Positions 59,733 through 64,000 of a DNA stretch of 64,000 nucleotides are shown here, one piece after another. Origin of the DNA: Rusavskia elegans (Eukaryota > Ascomycota > Lecanoromycetes > Teloschistales > Teloschistaceae); contig SAUG01000020.1 in the NCBI GenBank assembly GCA_011316305.1, positions 310,001 to 374,000 of the forward strand. The letters run 5' to 3'. Each line of letters starts with the position of its first letter. The first letter of the stretch is position 1. The notes under the pieces are model-generated. The model did not search any database and was not told the origin of the DNA. It saw only the letters and a program-made list of their open reading frames with translations. The translations under genes were made by a program, and so were the position numbers.

Positions 59733-61233
59733 CTATGTCAGTTTCTCTGCGAATCCTTGTCGTTCCAAATCTTCACCATCGGCATCAGAAGATGGCAAAG
59801 GAGCCTCTGCCAACCTCTCTTGCGCATCTTCAAGTGATCGAAATGCCAGCGGGTTCCTTCGAGGCTGGGCTGGTCCAGACTTGACTTGATAGCCTCGAAG
59901 CCTAGAAGCTCTTTAGCGTTCGAAAATTAAATGGGTTTGATGGAATCGTCACTCACCTTGGGCCCTTTCCAGTAGTTACAGGAAGATCGCGCTGGAAGGC
60001 CTTGTCAAACAACTCACAATCCCTCTCGAAAGTGCCACGACGTATGCTTTGACCAACATTGGCAAAGAAAACGTCCAACGCGTGATGGTTGTGTATCTGT
60101 AATAGTATCCAGGCAAGCATCTCTTTCGCGTCGAGGAGATGTCTTATAAACGCCCTGTGATGATTCTTGCACGCATAGCATGTGCACTCTTCAACCAGAG
60201 GGGATACGTCCGAAACATGCGTGGTCGACCACATGTCGATACCGAGCGCCAGCTGGCTTCTCCTCTCTGAAAGCTCAAGGCCTGGGAAGGTGAATGTAAG
60301 AGCGATCCCAGCATCTGTTGCGTCTCCGATAAAAGAGAGAACAAAAGCATCTACCCCGAGGGATACCTGATCAAGTATCTCATGGGGGCCACTGATGTCA
60401 GTGAGAGCAAACCTTGGCAGGTGACGCATGGCGGTCGGGATCGCATCGATCGAGGCGGCATCATAGAGAACCCACCCAGATACGCGATCTGCCAGATCTT
60501 CCTGGAGCGTGTTCAGGTAGTCTGATTGCTGTACAGCCTCAATCGGCAGCACAGGTGCAAAGAGAGCGACTTGGGGTAATTCATTGGACTCGTCCCCCAA
60601 ACTTGCAACCATGTCGTGAAACCAAGCAAGAGTACGATCTCCCATCTTCTCCACACGTTTGACCCCCGGTCTCTTGGAATATTCGCAGTCTGCCATGCCT
60701 AGGACAATATCCGGTCTCAACCTCTGAACAGCTTCTACGTAATCATCTGATTCGAGGGTACTGAAACCCAACGCTGTTTGGATCGAAATACCTGTGTTGG
60801 TATTCGCAGCTCGAGCTGGTACAGGCGGGTGCCGACGAGGGCCTATTACAAGTAGTGCGTCTTCCTGCAACGCTATGAAACGTCGTAGACGCGCTTCGCC
60901 TTTTTGAATAGGAAAATTATGGATAGCCGGAATCTCTTCGACTGACTTCTCTATGACTTGCTAGTTCCATGGCGAGGGTCAGTCGTCAATGTACAACGTC
61001 GTATGATCCTTGATTAATTACTCACAGTCTTCGAGTGCTGCGTAGATACCCTTTATGCCGGTGTTGCCCTTCATCATGTCCTGAGAGAGGTGCGGCACGC
61101 ATCCTCTGGAGCTCACGGCGAAGTAATGGGGGGTATCGATAGGTTGACGGCCTGGTAGAGTGAGAAGACCTAATCGTTGACTGCAGTCACGGTGAGGGAT
61201 ATCTCCGACTTCGAACTTGAGAGTATCTGGCAT
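59733..61233 (-). CDS. QTRT2: Queuine tRNA-ribosyltransferase accessory subunit 2
   Basis: Exons 61233-61026, 60956-59957 and 59901-59733 (introns 69 and 55 bp) sum to 1377 nt, or 458 aa. The start MPDTLKFEVGDIP leads into GRQPIDTPHYFAVSSRGCVP. VLGMADCEYSKRPGVKRVEK and QTALGFSTLESDDYVEAVQR are TGT-fold blocks. The zinc site is CTCYACKNHHRAFIRHLL, followed by EMLAWILLQIHNHH, as in all TGT proteins. It is placed with the accessory rather than the catalytic subunit because the chain lacks the catalytic-subunit hallmarks. The third exon (LRGYQVKSGPAQPRRNPLAF) continues past a GTGAGT donor that creates a false stop at 59953. With QTRT1 it inserts queuine at the wobble position of GUN tRNAs, probably on the mitochondrial outer surface. 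Confidence 0.9.
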
Positions 61234-61660
61234 TCTCAATTGCTTGAAGACAGAAAAGTTTAGAGCACGAAGGCCGAGAAATTTGAGACTGCAAAATCTT
61301 TGATGTCGAGAAGGCAAGTAAGAGCAATGGCCACGGGAAGTAAGGCAAACGCTTATGAGACTCATCTAAGCTGTATGACACAAGACACAATACATCCTTG
61401 ATCCACGTCGGATTCACTGTAACATAGACAGGGAGTTTTCATTGGTCCACAGGCAACGTCATGGGACGCAAGGCCTACTAGCTTCCGCTCTTACATACTC
61501 GTAGTTGCAAAGCCTCATGCGTAAGCCTGCAACGTCATTCCTTAGGCGAAGCCGTTTTATATTCCACTCGCTCGCTTTTCCGGCACACCAACAGATCCTA
61601 CCACACTTTGCAGTATCATCGACCACAGAGACCACGACCTATTATACCAACACATACACC
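61234..61660. promoter_or_regulatory. Divergent promoter between QTRT2 and PMP3
   Basis: About 430 bp separating two divergent starts. No coding signal. TTATATTCC near 61557 is a possible AT-rich core element on the PMP3 side. Confidence 0.4.
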
Positions 61661-62078
61661 ATGGCCGGCACGAACCCTATCTCAGCGCTTCTCATCATCA
61701 TCATCACTATCTTTCGTAAGTATTTGGTGTACTCCAACAGTATATTGACATCTACTGACAGAGTCACCTTGCAGTGCCTCCTGTGGGTGTTTGGATGATC
61801 GCTGGCTGTGGGGCCGATCTGTTTGTCAACATTTGTCTCACCCTACTTGGGTATGAGTCTATTCCTTGCTCTGATTCTACAGTTCACCCACTAGTACCCC
61901 ACTGACAGTCGTTAGGTACTTCCCTGGACACATCCACGCATTCTATCTCGAGTATGTCTATTTTGAGCGCCGCTCTCAAGGAAACATGGGGAATATGGCA
62001 GTCAAACGTGCACCGGGGGTCTACAGCGACAACGTCAACAGCGGCGGACGAACGACGTATGGGACCATCCCCACATGA
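61661..62078 (+). CDS. PMP3: Plasma membrane proteolipid 3 (PMP3/UPF0057)
   Basis: Exons 61661-61715, 61775-61850 and 61916-62078 (introns 59 and 65 bp) sum to 294 nt, or 97 aa. The core is two membrane helices: ISALLIIIITIFLPPVGVWM and DLFVNICLTLLGYFPGHIHA, joined by the short IAGCGA turn. FLPPVGV and LGYFPGHIHAFYL are the defining PMP3/RCI2 motifs. The C-terminal 45 residues (EYVYFERRSQGNMGNMAV onward) form the longer cytoplasmic tail seen in filamentous fungi, whereas yeast Pmp3 stops at about 55 residues. The protein affects membrane potential and salt tolerance. The gene is too fragmented by introns to appear as one open frame. Confidence 0.93.
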
Positions 62079-64000
62079 GTTACGGTCTTGGGTACACCAC
62101 GAGGACAAATGGAAGAAATCGATGCAACCATTGCTATAATTACGGACGCCATAAAGGCTATGGGCGGCATAGACCAAACTGAGGCGTTACGGGTCCGGAT
62201 GCGCTCGACACGATACCAGGGTTAGGGCAGGTCATGGCTTGGACAGCATGGTGCCGATAGATTGAACAAGCGTCTTTCACACACTTATGCGAAAGGCATC
62301 ATCGGAATTTAGGTTTGCATACGATTCAGGCCCAAATGACCGAGATCGTCTTTGACACAACGACCGTTGAGATGCGACGTTTCAAAGGCTTCTGCGTAGG
62401 GAATGCTCGAGAGATGGCAACGCAGTCCCAGTTTTCCCACAATCAATCGCTATACGACCGTCGATAATTCGATCGAGTACATTTTGTGGTTGATTGTCCC
62501 ACACTGCGACGCAGTCAAAAGCAGTCTCGCTCGCAGTGAGCGTAAGTACGGAGGGAACGCACAACATCACTAATGACGGGGAAGCCCCGCGCCAAGCCAA
62601 TTACTAAGCTTCAGTCCTTGTTTGGCCCGACGACACTTCATCTCATTGTCCTGACCACCATACTCCTGTGCAGCTGCTGTATTGTGTCAATGATTATCAT
62701 TGGTCCTTCCAAAATCTACTGAATGTATCCGTGATCGCTATGAATCTTCTAACACAACAGCCTGCTTCCAGAAAGAGGCCGATGCTCCTACGGATTGGCT
62801 GTTGTCAGAAGCCTGCAGGTGCGGCAGGATGAATAGATATGACGGAAAGTCCGATGTTGGATTGCGTGCGTTCTGGATATGGCCTTGGGGTCACCGGGGC
62901 GCTTCACCTTGAGGATGAATCTTGTTCGAGGTTCCGCGGAAGACTGTGACGCCTACACAACTCGGCAATGACGCCTCAGTCTGACTTGCCATTGAGAAGA
63001 TCTATCTGGAAGCATGCGGTACTAATCATCTGTCGTCTCTGATCTGAAAACAAGCAACCACAACGCCTTCTACCCACTGAGAGAACGGTATATGGATAGC
63101 ATTAGGGAGGTCGTGCACGATTGAAAACAAGAAGATCTATCCAGCGGATCGCCCGATCGGAGTCAATCAACATGTCACAGCGTTGCGGAGGGAATGGTAC
63201 CCTAAACGTCGGAATTCCGGCATCCACCCTCAACGATCGCGAAGGGAGATCCGCACAGCGGTGGCTTGAAGAACAGATTATCCACCCACATAACCCACAA
63301 GAGCGTTTGAGCGAAGCTCCTAAGGTTTCTGCAACCACGAAACCATGCCAACTCGAAATGCATTCTCACGGCTTAGCATGGTCAGACTGTGTTGACAGAA
63401 TCCGCTCTGCCAAGCACTACAATGCGGTGTTGGGTGGGCATTGACGAACACTTTCTGGTGCCTTTCATCGTAGATAGTTCTGCTTCCTAGACAAGATGCC
63501 GGTCCATGGGCCAGAAGTGGCCTTGGATACCTTGAGAGATGCTGCAGCATTCTGCAGATTATGCACACCTTAACCGAAGCAGCATCAGACTGATTTATTG
63601 GCGATACTTCGATCACGAAGAGCAGAAAGAACTTCACAGCAAACTCGCGACTATCTGGGCTTCGAAGTGTTGAGGATCGGTGCCTCACGGACTCGATCAA
63701 TGACCGAGCGTCGGCGGCTGAGTTGACTTGTCGTGGTGCCACTTGCCTACATGCCACGGCTGAGGCTTCATGGATATGACATGCGCGGGCAACGCAGCAC
63801 CTGGCGAACTACGTTCAAATAAATGTAGAGATTGCAGGTAAGCACACTTTTACCTTTTCCGATGCAATACTAGTTGAGACGAGCGCTAAAGCCAACACCT
63901 GCTTTTGTGACCGAGGATCTGCAATTCTGCTGACTAAGCGGGCTCAGAAACCGACTTTTGAATGCGACACTTTTCGCATGCCAATGAATGTGGCGTTTAC
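62079..64000. other. Terminal gene-poor region
   Basis: About 1.9 kb to the window edge. Short frames exist on both strands (for example 63121-63444 + and 63320-63757 -), but none resembles a family I know and none joins well through introns. The PMP3 3' end is at the left side. No tRNA or repeat recognised. Confidence 0.4.

Overview
This window is from a filamentous ascomycete (Pezizomycotina, possibly Dothideomycetes; the class is a guess). The signs are short GT-AG introns of about 46-170 bp, fungal-only families (HeLo/DUF7580-like proteins, CorA-like proteins without a GMN motif, DUF1996, C6 zinc cluster), and CpA-to-TpA (RIP-type) differences between the arms of a small transposon. Exon joins were worked out by reading frame and family continuity. 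Where boundaries are given as worked out, exon lengths sum to a multiple of three.

Region 1 (about 0.2-17.5 kb) is an accessory block. It holds a kinase fused to a HeLo-like segment and a pseudokinase, a CorA-like membrane protein, a kinase-TPR protein, a 509-bp TA-flanked MITE, a large CorA protein with a GMN motif, a DUF7580-type protein, and a kinase with an in-frame stop codon. Such families are associated with fungal allorecognition and immune-like signalling, so the block is a candidate island of that kind; this is inference.

Region 2 (17.5-20.5 kb) has no gene I can support and contains an uninterrupted run of 527 G, probably an assembly or sequencing artefact.

Region 3 (20.5-33.1 kb) carries metabolic and secreted functions: an NmrA-like protein, an asparaginase with ankyrin repeats, a sulfotransferase-like P-loop protein, a secreted DUF1996 protein, and a regulator with a C-terminal Zn2Cys6 cluster. 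A gene-poor stretch of about 4.4 kb follows (33.1-37.5 kb).

Region 4 (37.5-62.1 kb) is a core housekeeping block: a NAP-family histone chaperone, a frameshifted nucleotidyltransferase-like gene, the NDUFS6-type subunit of complex I, an MPP6-like exosome cofactor with a zinc knuckle, a disordered protein, a TRK potassium transporter, an RA/PH-type adaptor, an RmlD/MAT2B-like reductase, condensin YCG1/CND3, a mitochondrial cysteine synthase, a small secreted cysteine-containing protein, the queuine tRNA-ribosyltransferase accessory subunit, and PMP3. Several pairs are divergent and share short promoters (NDUFS6/MPP6, condensin/cysteine synthase, NAP/nucleotidyltransferase-like). I recognise nothing in the last 1.9 kb.
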